A stretch of DNA of 64,000 nt. It comes from Paracoccaceae bacterium (lineage in GTDB: Bacteria; Pseudomonadota; Alphaproteobacteria; Rhodobacterales; Rhodobacteraceae). Location: positions 124,001 to 188,000 of the forward strand of contig JAIOYF010000001.1 in assembly GCA_021741245.1 (NCBI GenBank). The letters are read 5' to 3'. Below are positions 26,169 through 36,522 of the stretch, piece by piece. Each line of letters begins with the position of its first letter. Within the stretch, counting starts at the first letter, position 1. Position numbers and translations under genes: made by a program. The notes below the pieces were generated by a model. It had not been told where the DNA came from, did no database searches, and saw only the letters and a list, made by a program, of their open reading frames with translations.

Positions 26169-29100
26169 ATGGCGACGGCAACAGAACTTGTGATTGCAAA
26201 CATTGACTCGGGCGTTGATGCCACTGATTTGGCCCAGACCATCTTCGGGGCGGGCATTCAGGTCATCAGCGCGACCTACTCTGGCGATCCGAATTCTGCT
26301 GGCATCTATTCCGGGGCCGATACGACGATTTCGGGCATCACCGGGTCAGATGGGGGGGTGATCCTGTCCACGGGCAATGTGGCAGACTTCACCAACAGCA
26401 GCGGCACCACCGATACCAATACGACAGACGGAACAGGCACGGGAACCGCCGGCATTGATGATGACCCGTTGTTGAATGACGTCTCGGGCTATCAGACCTT
26501 TGATGGTGCAATCCTCGAAGCCGAGTTCATTCCCGAAGGCGACATGCTTACGATGCAATTCGTCTTCTCGTCCGAGGAATATCTCGAATACGTCAACCTT
26601 GGCGTCAACGATGCTTTCGGGGTTTGGGTAAACGGCGTTTTTGCGCCCGTATCCGTCAGTCTTCAGCGCGTGACAATTGATACGGTCAACGGGTCGACAA
26701 ATCAGAACCTTTACATCGACAACCCTGCCTCTCTTGACACCTTTAACACCGAAATGGATGGCTTTACCGTTGTCCTTTCTGTCAAGGCACCGGTCGTCGC
26801 GGGGGCGGTCAACACCATTCGCATTGGAATCGCGGACGGTGGTGATGACGTCTATGACTCTAACGTCATGATCATGGCCAACAGTGTGCAAACCTATGCA
26901 CTTGCCATCGAAGACCAGATTCAGATTACGGCTGGTACGACCCGCACGTTTGATATTCTGGCCAATGACCGCGATCTGTCGGATCAGGGCCTGACCATCA
27001 CCCAGATCAACGGCGTGGATATCACCGTCGGAGGAACCGTCACACTTCCCACCGGGCAAGATGTGACGCTGAACGCAGACGGGACCATTACGGTTACATC
27101 GCTGACCGAAGGGTCGGATGTGTTCACCTACGAGGTAACGGATATCTCGGGAAACACGGATATCGGTCTGGTCACCCTGACAACGACGACCGCCCCCGCG
27201 CTAGATGGCATTGTCGAAGGCACGGCAGGGGATGATGTCATCGACGCGACCTATATGGGCGATCCGGACGGCGACCTGATGGATGCAGGTGACGCGCTTG
27301 GCGTTGCGGGCACAACGGGGGATGGCGATTACATCATTGCTGGCGCGGGCAATGACAGCATCGTGGGCGGAAGCGGGAATGACGTCATCTATGCTGGTGC
27401 GGATGACGATACCGTATTTGGCGGGGCGGGAGATGACTTTGTCGGCCTTGGTGCAGGCAATGACAGTTTTGGAACCTATTACGCGGATTCCGCAGGCAAC
27501 GACACAGTCTATGGCAATGCGGGCAACGACGTCATCATCACCGGGGCGGCGGATGACGTCATCTATGGTGGTGAGGGAAGTGATACCCTGTCAGGGGGCA
27601 TTGGTTCCGACACCCTCTATGGCGGGGCCGGTCAGGACAATTTCAATATCACCGAAGACCACGAGTATGACAGCATCGTGGGCGGTCAGGACCACGACAT
27701 CATCTGGTTCGGAAACTACCTTGTCGATAGCGGCGTCAATGTCACCTTTACGGGGGATCTGAGCGGCACCTATGCCTATGATCTGGCCCCCGCGACTGGC
27801 GACTTTATCGAAGTGGAAGGCATCACAGCGACGGATTTCAACGATACGATCGATGCATCCGTCACGACCGAGGCAGTGCATATTCGGGGCGAACTTGGAG
27901 ACGACCAGATATTTGGCGGCATGGCCGCCGATACGCTGGATGGGGGTGCTGGCGACGATCTGATCATGGGAGGCGCAGGCGATGACACGCTGATCGGGGG
28001 CGAGGGCGCAGATACCCTTGACGGCGGCGAAGGCAACGACACCATCGTTGATAGTGGCGGCACAAGTGACATCTATGGCGGGCTTGGGGATGACACCATC
28101 CTGTCGGGTGCCGCTAATGATTACATCGCGGGTGACGAAGGCGATGACAGCCTCTTCGGTGGCGATGGTGCAGATTACATGGATGGCGGCACAGGGGCCG
28201 ATACGATCTATGGCGGCACAGGTGACGACACGATCTATGGCGGATCAGAGACGATCGAGCCGCTAGACCCCAGCCTTGCCGCCTTTACGCAAATCACGGC
28301 TGACTATCAGACCATCCTTGGCACGATGGGCAATCCCGATTTTTCGGTCACCTCAACGTCAGGCGATGGCAGCCTGACCTTTGCCGACTATGGGCCGATC
28401 ACCAACGGGTTCTCCATTGGCGAGGCGGATGGCGAAGAGGTTCACACCCACAGCTTTGACACCGAGGTTTCGGGCGCGCAGATCATCCTGAACGGGACCA
28501 ATATCGGGGAAACCCTGACCATCACCCTTGATGGCATGATCTTTGATCTGAATGACGCCATCGCCTTTGGTTGGGCCACTTTTGATGATCCGACCGGCAC
28601 CTATGTCATCGAACCCAGTGGTCGGATCAGCGGCACGTCAAATGACGCCATGGTGTTGGAGGCCACAACCGCCACGTTGACGATCAACATGGCCTTCATG
28701 ACCTTGCAGATCGAAAACAACGGCGGTGTCGGCGGGTCTGTTTATAGCCTTTCCGTCAATACGAACCCTTCTTTGGTTTCCATCCCCGATCAGGCGGATT
28801 TCATCGATGCAGGCGACGGGGCGGACTTTATCGATGCCGCCCAAGGGGACGACACCGTTCTGGGGGGCGATGGCGACGATACAATCTATGGGCAAGAGGG
28901 GGACGATAGCCTGACCGGCGATGCCGGCTTTGATCTCATCTATGCGGGCGATGGCAACGATACGATTGATGGCGGGTTGGACAACGACGTTGTCTTTGGC
29001 GGCGACGGCAATGATTTCATTACCGATCTGGGGGGCCACGAATATATCGATGCCGGATACGGTGATGACACTGTTGACGGTGGAACGGGCGATGACGTCC

Positions 29101-32100
29101 TTCATGGCTCAGAAGGCTTTGATCTTTTGTATGCGGGCGAGGGTGATGACCTCGTCATGGGTGGGTTTGATGCCGATACCCTCTTTGGGGGCTCTGGCAA
29201 TGACCTGCTTATGGGGCATGGCAATATCGTCAATCTGATTCAAAACGGAAGTTTTGAAGACACGACCGGCATGACCCCGACCTCTTGGGGGTTTATCGGA
29301 TCGGATGGAACGGCACCGGGGGGCTGGTTTGCCGGACCCGGTGGCGTCATCGATATTCACAACAGTGGCGTGGGGGGGCCGACGGACGGCACCAATTGGC
29401 TGGACACCGAAGGGGTGCCGGGCGTCACGACAATCAGCCAAACGATTGCGGGTGTAATCGAAGGCGTTCCCTATCGATTGGAATTCGATGCCATTGATGG
29501 CCCAACAGATGACAACGGTCTGAACGTCTTTTGGAATGGCGACCTGATCGGCACAGTCGACCCCGAGACATTCTTTCCGACCGGATATGTCTTTGATGTC
29601 ATCGGTGGATCAGGTGACGGCAGCAACACACTTACGTTTGAGGTGACGGGCCCCGTCGATGGGACGGGCGTTCAGATCGACAATGTTGCGTTCTGGGGGG
29701 CGTCGTCCCTTGTGGAAGACGATGTTGCCGACAGCATCGCGGGTGGAGATGATGCCGACACCATCTATGGCGGTGGCAACGATACCGTTGACGGAGGCGA
29801 AGGCGGTGTTGATGCCGACGTTCTGATCGTGCGGGACGTTGATGCAATCGTCTACGGCGGCGGCAATGACGAAGCGGGCACGATCACATTCCTTGACGGC
29901 TCGCTTCTCAGCTTTACCAATATAGAGACGATCTTTGCCGATGGTGCCTTGATCACACCCCCCATTCGTCCTGTCGATGGCACGGTAGGGGCCGATGTGA
30001 TCGGCGCGGGATACATCGATGCGCAGGGTGATGCGATCGACGGCATAGACGGCCCCAACGACTCGGTGCTGGGCGAGGGGGGCGACGACTGGATCGACGC
30101 AGGCGCGGGCAATGACACGGTCTTTGGTGGCGATGGCAGCGATACGCTTCTGGGCGGCACCGGCGCAAACATCCTTGATGGTGGAACGGGGGACGATGTC
30201 TTTGTCACCGGGGCGGGGGCCGATACCCTTATCGGGGGCGGCGGACAGGACAATATCGACGCCTCGGCCTCGGCTGCTGGCGTCACAATCGACCTAATGT
30301 CCGGGGCGATGTCGGGGGGCGATGTTGCCAACGATGTGATCGGCTATGGAATCGACGGTGTCATCGGGTCGAGTTTTGACGACACGCTCCTTGGCTTTGA
30401 CGATTTCGACCCAAGCTACACAAACCAGCTTTTTGGCGGGGATGGCGCAGACTTTATCGACGGTCGGGGCGGCGATGACCTGCTGGACGGCGGCAGCGGC
30501 AGCGACACCGTTTATGGCAGCGGGGGCAATGATCTTATCGACGGCGGCCTTGGGGCGGATGCGCTTTACGGCGGCGATGATGCGGACACCATCACTGGCG
30601 GTGGTGGGGATACGGTCGAGGGCGGCGAAGGTGGTGATGATAACGACACCCTGATCGTCAACGGTGTTGACCGTATCCAATGGAATGGCCCGAGCAGCGA
30701 AAGCGGCACAGCCCATTTCACCGACGGGTCCACACTCGTCTTCTCTGAAATCGAAAATGTAGTGGCCGATGGCGTGGTGGTGCTTGCCCCAGATGGGATC
30801 GTCGAGGGGACATCTTCGGCCGATCTTATCGACGCCTTTTATACCGGCGACCCCCAAGGCGATGCCATTGACGCAGGTGATGCGCTGTTTCCTTTGGCAG
30901 GGCCGGATGACGATGTCGTTCTGGCTGGCGATGGGGATGACACTGTCTATTCCGGGGCGGGCAATGACTCGGTCGATGCCGGTCTTGGCGCGGACACTGT
31001 CGACGGTGGTGACGGTAACGATACCATCGACGGCGGTCAAGGAACGGACCTGCTTTACGGTGGCGATGGCGCTGACAGTCTATTGAGCGGGACGGAAGCG
31101 GACACGCTGTTCGGTGGCGCGGGCAATGATAGCCTTGATGGCGGAATGGGGAACGACCTCATTCATGGTGGCGCGGATGATGACCTTATCATCGGCGGCG
31201 GCGGCTCGGACGAGATGTATGGGGAGGAAGGCAACGATACACTTGCCGGCTCCGATGGCGCTGATTCCATCTACGGCGGGGTCGGGAACGACAGCATCAC
31301 CGGGATCGGCGGCAACGATCTTGTGGAAGGCTATCTTGGGGACGACACCATTTATGCCGGATCAGGATCTGACACCCTAGATGGGGCCGAAGGCAACGAT
31401 CTGCTGTTTGGTGGGCTGGATGATGACTTCCTATTGGGCGGTGACGATCAGGACACGCTTCAAGGTGATGAGGGCAACGACACGCTTTGGGCAGGCGAAG
31501 GTGACGACCGCCTGATCGGCAGCGCTGGTGATGACTCCATGTCGGGCGAAGGCGGCGATGACGTCTTTGTTCTGTATGATGGCAGTGGCCTTGACACGAT
31601 CATAGGGGGCGAGTCCTCCGAAACGCTGGGCGACACGCTGGATGCCTCGGCGATGAACGCGGGCGCGGTGCTGGACCTGTCAGCAGGTGATCCGGGCAAT
31701 CCCGAGCAAGGAACCCTGACCCAGATTGGCGCGCCGGGCCATGTCGCCAGTTTTGTCGAGATTGAGAACATCCTTCTTGGCAGCGGAAATGACAGTGTCA
31801 TCGGCTCTTCGGGGGCCGACGTTGTTTCAACCGGTGCTGGTGCGGATACCTTTGATGGCGGTGCCGGGGACGATGTGTTCGACATCGGACTGGGCGACGG
31901 CATGGCCGACCTTATCCGATTGGCAGATGGGGATGGCGCGGACACCGTGCAGGGCTTTGAGGGCCCGATTGATAATGGCGACGGCACCTTTATCAGTCAG
32001 GATATGCTTGATGTTTCGGGCCTGGTGGATGGCTCTGGAAACCCGGTTGATACTGCCGATGTGGTGGTTTCTGATGATGGGCTTGGCAATGCTGTCCTGA

Positions 32101-33491
32101 CCTTCCCCAATTTTGAGAGCGTGACCCTGATCGGGGTTGCGGCTGCAAGCCTTGCATCCCCGGCGGCACTGGCCGCGATTGGCATTCCGCTTTCACTTGC
32201 TGATGGCATCGTGGATGGCACCTCGTCCAACGACATTATGGGGGTGGGTTACACCGACTTGCAGGGTGACCAGATTGATGGCGCGGACGGCCTTGCTGAT
32301 ACGATCTATGGCTATGGTGGTGATGACTCTATCACCGCAGGCGATGGCGCCGATCTGATCGACGCTGGCGCTGGTGATGACACCGCCTATGGCGGCTTGG
32401 ACGCCGACACCATCAACGGCATGTCTGGCAACGACCAGCTCTATGGCGACGAAGGTGCTGACAATCTGTTTGGCTGGGAGGACGACGATACCCTCTATGG
32501 CGGCGCCGGGACTGATATTGTCGACGGTGATGCGGGCAACGATGTTTTGTATGGCGGCGACGGCTCCGACACCGTGGTTGGTGACGAAGGCGCGGATATC
32601 CTCGACGGTGGCGATGGCGCAGATGAGCTTTATGGCGGCACCGAAGACGACACGCTGACCGGCGGCGCTGGCGCTGACCTTATGTTTGGCGGCGACGACG
32701 CGGATCTTTTCTTTGGTGGTATCGGCGACGTCATCTATGGGGGCAATGGCGGCAACGACAACGACACCCTTAATCTGTCATCCTATGGCCGGGCTGGCGT
32801 CAATGTCATCTACGGCGGTGGAACGGACGAAAACGGAACGGTTGAGTTTCTGGATACAGGTGGCGCTGTTATCGGCTCATTGACGTTCACGGATATCGAA
32901 CGTGTGATCCCCTGCTTTACCCCCGGCTGTCAGATTTTGACGATCTTTGGCGAGGTCGCGGTCGAAAATCTCGCCCTTGGCGATCTGGTGATGACACGCG
33001 ATCATGGCTATCAGCCAGTGCGCTGGATCGGACGACGCGATCTGGGCGAGGATGACTTGTGCCTGAACCCGGCCTTTAATCCTGTGCGTATTCCCAAGGG
33101 GGCGTTCGGACATGACATGCCCGAACGCGACCTTCTGGTGTCACCGCAGCATCGGATACTGATGCACGGACCAAAGGCCGAAATCCTTTTCGGCGAGCAC
33201 GAGGTCTTGATTGCGGCCACGTATCTGGTTGGGATGGAGGGGATCAGCCGCACTTTCCCGCGGTCGGTGACCTATATCCACATCATGTTCGATGAACATG
33301 AGATCATTCGCTCTGATGGTGCGTGGAGCGAAAGCTTTCAACCGGGGCCGCAGACAATTGGTTCGATGCAAACCGCGCAATGGGCAGAGCTTGTGGCGTT
33401 GTTCCCGCAATTGGTCGAAAGCTTGGAAAATTACAGCGCCGCCCGACGCAGCCTGAAGTCACACGAGGCAAGGGCCTTCTTGGGGGCGTGA
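26169..33491 (+). CDS. Giant modular RTX protein with choice-of-anchor-L start and C-terminal Hint domain
   Basis: 2440 residues, very acidic, no N-terminal signal peptide, so export through a type I system is likely. Residues about 1-243 resemble the choice-of-anchor-L domain (FVFSSEEYLEYV near 132). About 245-345 is an Ig/cadherin-like domain. From about 346 to 2246 there are many GGxGxDxxx calcium-binding repeats, interrupted by two beta domains (about 695-880, and about 1019-1178, the latter starting LIQNGSFED like galactose-binding domains). A Hint domain begins at Cys2249 (PCFTPGCQI) with His2328 in VSPQH. No export genes lie in the window. It is probably a surface or secreted adhesin-like protein; the Hint part may cut it autocatalytically. 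Confidence 0.85.
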   Translation: MATATELVIANIDSGVDATDLAQTIFGAGIQVISATYSGDPNSAGIYSGADTTISGITGSDGGVILSTGNVADFTNSSGTTDTNTTDGTGTGTAGIDDDPLLNDVSGYQTFDGAILEAEFIPEGDMLTMQFVFSSEEYLEYVNLGVNDAFGVWVNGVFAPVSVSLQRVTIDTVNGSTNQNLYIDNPASLDTFNTEMDGFTVVLSVKAPVVAGAVNTIRIGIADGGDDVYDSNVMIMANSVQTYALAIEDQIQITAGTTRTFDILANDRDLSDQGLTITQINGVDITVGGTVTLPTGQDVTLNADGTITVTSLTEGSDVFTYEVTDISGNTDIGLVTLTTTTAPALDGIVEGTAGDDVIDATYMGDPDGDLMDAGDALGVAGTTGDGDYIIAGAGNDSIVGGSGNDVIYAGADDDTVFGGAGDDFVGLGAGNDSFGTYYADSAGNDTVYGNAGNDVIITGAADDVIYGGEGSDTLSGGIGSDTLYGGAGQDNFNITEDHEYDSIVGGQDHDIIWFGNYLVDSGVNVTFTGDLSGTYAYDLAPATGDFIEVEGITATDFNDTIDASVTTEAVHIRGELGDDQIFGGMAADTLDGGAGDDLIMGGAGDDTLIGGEGADTLDGGEGNDTIVDSGGTSDIYGGLGDDTILSGAANDYIAGDEGDDSLFGGDGADYMDGGTGADTIYGGTGDDTIYGGSETIEPLDPSLAAFTQITADYQTILGTMGNPDFSVTSTSGDGSLTFADYGPITNGFSIGEADGEEVHTHSFDTEVSGAQIILNGTNIGETLTITLDGMIFDLNDAIAFGWATFDDPTGTYVIEPSGRISGTSNDAMVLEATTATLTINMAFMTLQIENNGGVGGSVYSLSVNTNPSLVSIPDQADFIDAGDGADFIDAAQGDDTVLGGDGDDTIYGQEGDDSLTGDAGFDLIYAGDGNDTIDGGLDNDVVFGGDGNDFITDLGGHEYIDAGYGDDTVDGGTGDDVLHGSEGFDLLYAGEGDDLVMGGFDADTLFGGSGNDLLMGHGNIVNLIQNGSFEDTTGMTPTSWGFIGSDGTAPGGWFAGPGGVIDIHNSGVGGPTDGTNWLDTEGVPGVTTISQTIAGVIEGVPYRLEFDAIDGPTDDNGLNVFWNGDLIGTVDPETFFPTGYVFDVIGGSGDGSNTLTFEVTGPVDGTGVQIDNVAFWGASSLVEDDVADSIAGGDDADTIYGGGNDTVDGGEGGVDADVLIVRDVDAIVYGGGNDEAGTITFLDGSLLSFTNIETIFADGALITPPIRPVDGTVGADVIGAGYIDAQGDAIDGIDGPNDSVLGEGGDDWIDAGAGNDTVFGGDGSDTLLGGTGANILDGGTGDDVFVTGAGADTLIGGGGQDNIDASASAAGVTIDLMSGAMSGGDVANDVIGYGIDGVIGSSFDDTLLGFDDFDPSYTNQLFGGDGADFIDGRGGDDLLDGGSGSDTVYGSGGNDLIDGGLGADALYGGDDADTITGGGGDTVEGGEGGDDNDTLIVNGVDRIQWNGPSSESGTAHFTDGSTLVFSEIENVVADGVVVLAPDGIVEGTSSADLIDAFYTGDPQGDAIDAGDALFPLAGPDDDVVLAGDGDDTVYSGAGNDSVDAGLGADTVDGGDGNDTIDGGQGTDLLYGGDGADSLLSGTEADTLFGGAGNDSLDGGMGNDLIHGGADDDLIIGGGGSDEMYGEEGNDTLAGSDGADSIYGGVGNDSITGIGGNDLVEGYLGDDTIYAGSGSDTLDGAEGNDLLFGGLDDDFLLGGDDQDTLQGDEGNDTLWAGEGDDRLIGSAGDDSMSGEGGDDVFVLYDGSGLDTIIGGESSETLGDTLDASAMNAGAVLDLSAGDPGNPEQGTLTQIGAPGHVASFVEIENILLGSGNDSVIGSSGADVVSTGAGADTFDGGAGDDVFDIGLGDGMADLIRLADGDGADTVQGFEGPIDNGDGTFISQDMLDVSGLVDGSGNPVDTADVVVSDDGLGNAVLTFPNFESVTLIGVAAASLASPAALAAIGIPLSLADGIVDGTSSNDIMGVGYTDLQGDQIDGADGLADTIYGYGGDDSITAGDGADLIDAGAGDDTAYGGLDADTINGMSGNDQLYGDEGADNLFGWEDDDTLYGGAGTDIVDGDAGNDVLYGGDGSDTVVGDEGADILDGGDGADELYGGTEDDTLTGGAGADLMFGGDDADLFFGGIGDVIYGGNGGNDNDTLNLSSYGRAGVNVIYGGGTDENGTVEFLDTGGAVIGSLTFTDIERVIPCFTPGCQILTIFGEVAVENLALGDLVMTRDHGYQPVRWIGRRDLGEDDLCLNPAFNPVRIPKGAFGHDMPERDLLVSPQHRILMHGPKAEILFGEHEVLIAATYLVGMEGISRTFPRSVTYIHIMFDEHEIIRSDGAWSESFQPGPQTIGSMQTAQWAELVALFPQLVESLENYSAARRSLKSHEARAFLGA
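27204..32907 (+). repeat. RTX repeat tract with repeated header and trailer modules
   Basis: Inside the giant gene, four header modules of the pattern DGxVxGTxxxDxIxxxY...GDxxD begin near residues 346, 1269, 1541 and 2011. Three trailer modules (GGEGG-D-D-L, later ExGTxxFxDGSxLxFxxIE) end near 1259, 1538 and 2246. Trailers are followed within a few residues by the next header or by the Hint domain, so the tract consists of tandem units of unequal length filled with nonapeptides. Confidence 0.75.
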
Positions 33492-33514
33492 GGAAACCCG
33501 ATTTTGCAGTGAGA

Positions 33515-34216
33515 TCAGATTTTCGGGCGCGGTCTGAGCAACCCTTTTTGCGCGGGTGACGTCGTTGACGGTGCGGGCGGCAAAAGGTTGCGGATATCGG
33601 CAAAGGGAAAGCGCGGATCAAACCGAAACGCCTCGGCGCGGGCGGTTGTGGGCTGGTTGCATTCTGCCGCCCGGAAAGAAGCCTGCCTGTTTGCAGCCTC
33701 CACGAATCGGGCGGGGTCCTGACTTTGGTGGCACAAGATGGCCTGCTCTTTCGCGGGCCAATGGGGTGTTACATCCACCCAGATCGTCGGCTGAAATCCG
33801 GTGCCTGCAAGGGTATCCATCACCAAAAGCGGCGCCTTGAAGCTGACAGCCTGTGACACCGCCACTGAAAGGGTCCGGTGGTCGGCGTGGTAGCAATTGG
33901 GCGCGTGAGTCACGACAAGGTCGGGCCGTTCGTCCGCGATCAGCCTGCCCAAAGCTGCAATCAGCGCCGCATCGGCGAACAGGGCCCCATCGGGAAAGTC
34001 CAGAAAGACGGGCGTCGTGCGCAGCGCCGTTGCGCCCGCGATCGCCTCGGCCCGGCGGATGCGCGCCAGATCAGCGGGCGGAAGATCCCCACCCGCTGCG
34101 CCATCGGTGGCAATGGCAAGGGCCAGATCAGCCCCCATGGCGCGCCATGCCATCAGGGTTCCAAAACAAAAGATCTCCAGATCGTCCGGATGGGCCCCGA
34201 TGGTCAGGATCTTCAT
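33515..34216 (-). CDS. PIG-L family N-deacetylase
   Basis: The 233-residue protein has the zinc motif AHPDDLE (His9, Asp11, Asp12) and a later YHADHRT with the third ligand. PIG-L enzymes remove acetyl groups from N-acetylglucosamine-type sugars or similar amides. It is the last gene of a leftward operon, three bases behind the glycosidase gene, which suggests it acts on the same imported molecule. The exact substrate cannot be read from sequence. Confidence 0.88.
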   Translation of the reverse strand: MKILTIGAHPDDLEIFCFGTLMAWRAMGADLALAIATDGAAGGDLPPADLARIRRAEAIAGATALRTTPVFLDFPDGALFADAALIAALGRLIADERPDLVVTHAPNCYHADHRTLSVAVSQAVSFKAPLLVMDTLAGTGFQPTIWVDVTPHWPAKEQAILCHQSQDPARFVEAANRQASFRAAECNQPTTARAEAFRFDPRFPFADIRNLLPPAPSTTSPAQKGLLRPRPKI

Positions 34217-34219
34217 CGC

Positions 34220-35479
34220 CTATCGCTCCATCGACAGAAATTCCAAGACCATCGCGGCCGTCCATGTGAACCGGCCACCGCCCAAGGGTTCGCCCGTTTG
34301 GGGGTCATAGTATTCGGCAAATCCGCTCTCACGGATCAGATCAAGGCTTGAGGCGGTAATCGCGTTGGCGGCATCCACCTGCCCGGCGCGGGCCAGCCCA
34401 TCGGCCACCATATAGTTCACCACCAGCCACACTGGACCGCGCCAATAGCGCTTTGCGTCAAAGCGGGGATCTGAGGGAAGATGGCTCGCCACCCGAAACC
34501 GGGTTGCGTGGTTGTCAATCGTCTGGGCAATTCTGGCAGCACGTTCACGGGGAATGGCTGCGAAAGCGGCAAGAAGGCCGCCAATCGACTGGCTTTGCAC
34601 AAGGGTGCCAGTCACGCGATCCTTGCACAGATATTGGCCATGCTGTTCGGACCACAGGCTTTCAAGCGCCGCCAATCCCTTTTTGGCAAAGTTACGGTTT
34701 TCGGCGGCAATTTCTGCCGCGCCCAGATGTTCGGCCAGATCGGCCAGATCGGCACAGGCCCGCAGCAAGATGCCGTTGAAACCGGGATCAACAACCCGAA
34801 ACGGCGAGGCGTCGTGCAGTCTGGATGTTTCCCAGTTCAGGCTTCGAAAATGCTCGACCAGCCACAAATAGCGATCATATTGCTCTTTTGTCGGGCGATG
34901 GGCCGGGTTTGCGTGCTGCGTGTCGCGGCGGGTGTAGGGGCTGACGCCCTCGGTCGGCACCCGATCAAAGGCCGCGTCCCAGTCAATGGAATTGTCGCGT
35001 CCGGATTCCCATGGGTGGATAATCGCAACCAGACCTTCGCCCGCCGGATCACGGGTTGCAAAGAACCAGCGATGCCATGCGGCGACCTTTGGCAACAGCG
35101 CACGAACCCGAGTTTCCGCCGCCCCGCGATCCTTGGCCAAATCGAACAAGCGGCGCAGCGCAAATCCCGCAACAGCGGGTTGGGTGATCCCCGATGTGGG
35201 CACAGGCCGCCCGGTGGCCCAGACATCCGGGCCGGGAAAATACCCATCGTCGGGCTTGTGAAACACGATATGCGGCACCATCCCGCAGGGCCATTGATGG
35301 GCCATCAGCGTCTCAATCTCGGTCCAGGCGCGGGCCTCGTCGAAATGTCTTTGGCCAAGGGCGGTCAGGCACGAGTCCCAGTTCCACTGAAACGGGTAAA
35401 GCCCCTTTGTGGGCACGGTATAGGTGCCACGATCATTCTCGCGCAGAATTTCGATGGCATTGTCAGAAAGCGCATTCAT
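34220..35479 (-). CDS. GH63-like (alpha/alpha)6 glycosidase
   Basis: The 419-residue protein resembles bacterial GH63-type enzymes such as mannosylglycerate/glucosylglycerate hydrolases: a start with KGLYPFQWNWDS (Asp35 as candidate acid), HPWESGRDNSIDWD in the middle, RYWRGPVWLVVNYMV and a C-terminal RFTWTAAMVLEFL. There is no signal peptide, so it should work in the cytoplasm on an imported glycoside. The start ATG at 35479 overlaps the stop of the ABC ATPase gene (ATGA); a start 33 bases upstream is less likely. It lies between the transporter and the deacetylase. Confidence 0.82.
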   Translation of the reverse strand: MNALSDNAIEILRENDRGTYTVPTKGLYPFQWNWDSCLTALGQRHFDEARAWTEIETLMAHQWPCGMVPHIVFHKPDDGYFPGPDVWATGRPVPTSGITQPAVAGFALRRLFDLAKDRGAAETRVRALLPKVAAWHRWFFATRDPAGEGLVAIIHPWESGRDNSIDWDAAFDRVPTEGVSPYTRRDTQHANPAHRPTKEQYDRYLWLVEHFRSLNWETSRLHDASPFRVVDPGFNGILLRACADLADLAEHLGAAEIAAENRNFAKKGLAALESLWSEQHGQYLCKDRVTGTLVQSQSIGGLLAAFAAIPRERAARIAQTIDNHATRFRVASHLPSDPRFDAKRYWRGPVWLVVNYMVADGLARAGQVDAANAITASSLDLIRESGFAEYYDPQTGEPLGGGRFTWTAAMVLEFLSMER

Positions 35480-36513
35480 TGCAGGGCCTGCTGTGTTGAC
35501 GGATCGAACCAACGGATACGATCTGGGGTTGGACGGACAGTCAAGATATCACCGGGGCGGGGGGTGGCATTGCTTTCCAAAATGACCCGAAACGGCTGAC
35601 CTTCAACTGTTGTAGTGACCAAGGTATGGGGGCCCAGCGGCTCCACCACCCGAACTTCGGCGCGAAGGCCGTGATCGGCAAGTGAAGTGTCTTCGGGCCT
35701 GATCGCAAACTCGGCGGCCTGCGATTTTGGCCCTTCAAAGGTGGTGCCAGCCACGCGCCATTTGCCATCGCCAAGGGCCGTTGCGGGCAAGAAATTCATC
35801 GGTGGATTGCCGATAAAACTTCCCACAAAACGCGCACTGGGGTTTCGGTAAACCTCGACCGGATTGGCCGCCTGCACGATCCGCCCACCGTTCATGACGG
35901 AAATCCGGTCGGCAAGGCTCATCGCCTCAACCTGATCATGGGTGACATAGATGGTGGTGGTTTTTGACTGCGCCAGAACGCCTTTCAACTCGGCCCGCAT
36001 CTCAAGCCGCAACAGGGCGTCAAGGTTCGACAGTGGTTCATCCATCAAGATCACGTCGGGTTCCATGGCCAAGGCGCGCGCGACCGCGACACGTTGGCGT
36101 TGCCCGCCCGACAACTGGCCCGAGTAGCGCTTCAGCAATTGCTCGATATGCATCATTTCCGCCGTGCGGCTCACGCGCCGCTCGACCTCGGCTTGCGGCA
36201 TCTTTTTCATGCGCAGGCCAAAGGCGATATTCTCGAACACGGTCAGATGGGGAAACACGGCATAGTTCTGGAACACCATCGCAATGCCGCGCTCGCGGGG
36301 GGGAAGCTGATCCACCCTGCGCCCGCCAATCCAGACCTCGCCCGTCGAAGGGCTTTCCAACCCCGCAATGATGCGCAAAAGCGTTGTCTTGCCACAGCCC
36401 GACGCGCCCAAAAGGACCATAAATTCCTGATCCGCGATTGTCAGATCAACGGAGTGGAGGGCGGTGAAGGCCCCAAAGGATTTTGCAACGTTCTTGATTT
36501 CGATGATGGCCAT
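35476..36513 (-). CDS. Sugar ABC transporter ATP-binding protein (MalK/UgpC type)
   Basis: The 345-residue protein has Walker A GASGCGKTT, signature LSGGQRQR, Walker B VILMDEPLSNLDA and a C-terminal TOBE domain with AIRPEDTSL. It energises the importer encoded by the three genes before it. It is coupled to the glycosidase gene by an ATGA overlap and follows the second permease by nine bases. Confidence 0.94.
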   Translation of the reverse strand: MAIIEIKNVAKSFGAFTALHSVDLTIADQEFMVLLGASGCGKTTLLRIIAGLESPSTGEVWIGGRRVDQLPPRERGIAMVFQNYAVFPHLTVFENIAFGLRMKKMPQAEVERRVSRTAEMMHIEQLLKRYSGQLSGGQRQRVAVARALAMEPDVILMDEPLSNLDALLRLEMRAELKGVLAQSKTTTIYVTHDQVEAMSLADRISVMNGGRIVQAANPVEVYRNPSARFVGSFIGNPPMNFLPATALGDGKWRVAGTTFEGPKSQAAEFAIRPEDTSLADHGLRAEVRVVEPLGPHTLVTTTVEGQPFRVILESNATPRPGDILTVRPTPDRIRWFDPSTQQALQ

Positions 36514-36522
36514 ATCTGATCC

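Noticed and set aside
27204-32907. Repeat tract read as a DNA-level tandem repeat or CRISPR-like array
   Set aside because: Periodicity follows codons of glycine- and aspartate-rich nonapeptides in one long frame; no spacer-repeat structure exists.
32913-33491. Hint domain read as an intein
   Set aside because: It is at the very C-terminus with no downstream extein and follows the RTX tract as in the known secreted Hint proteins of Rhodobacteraceae.
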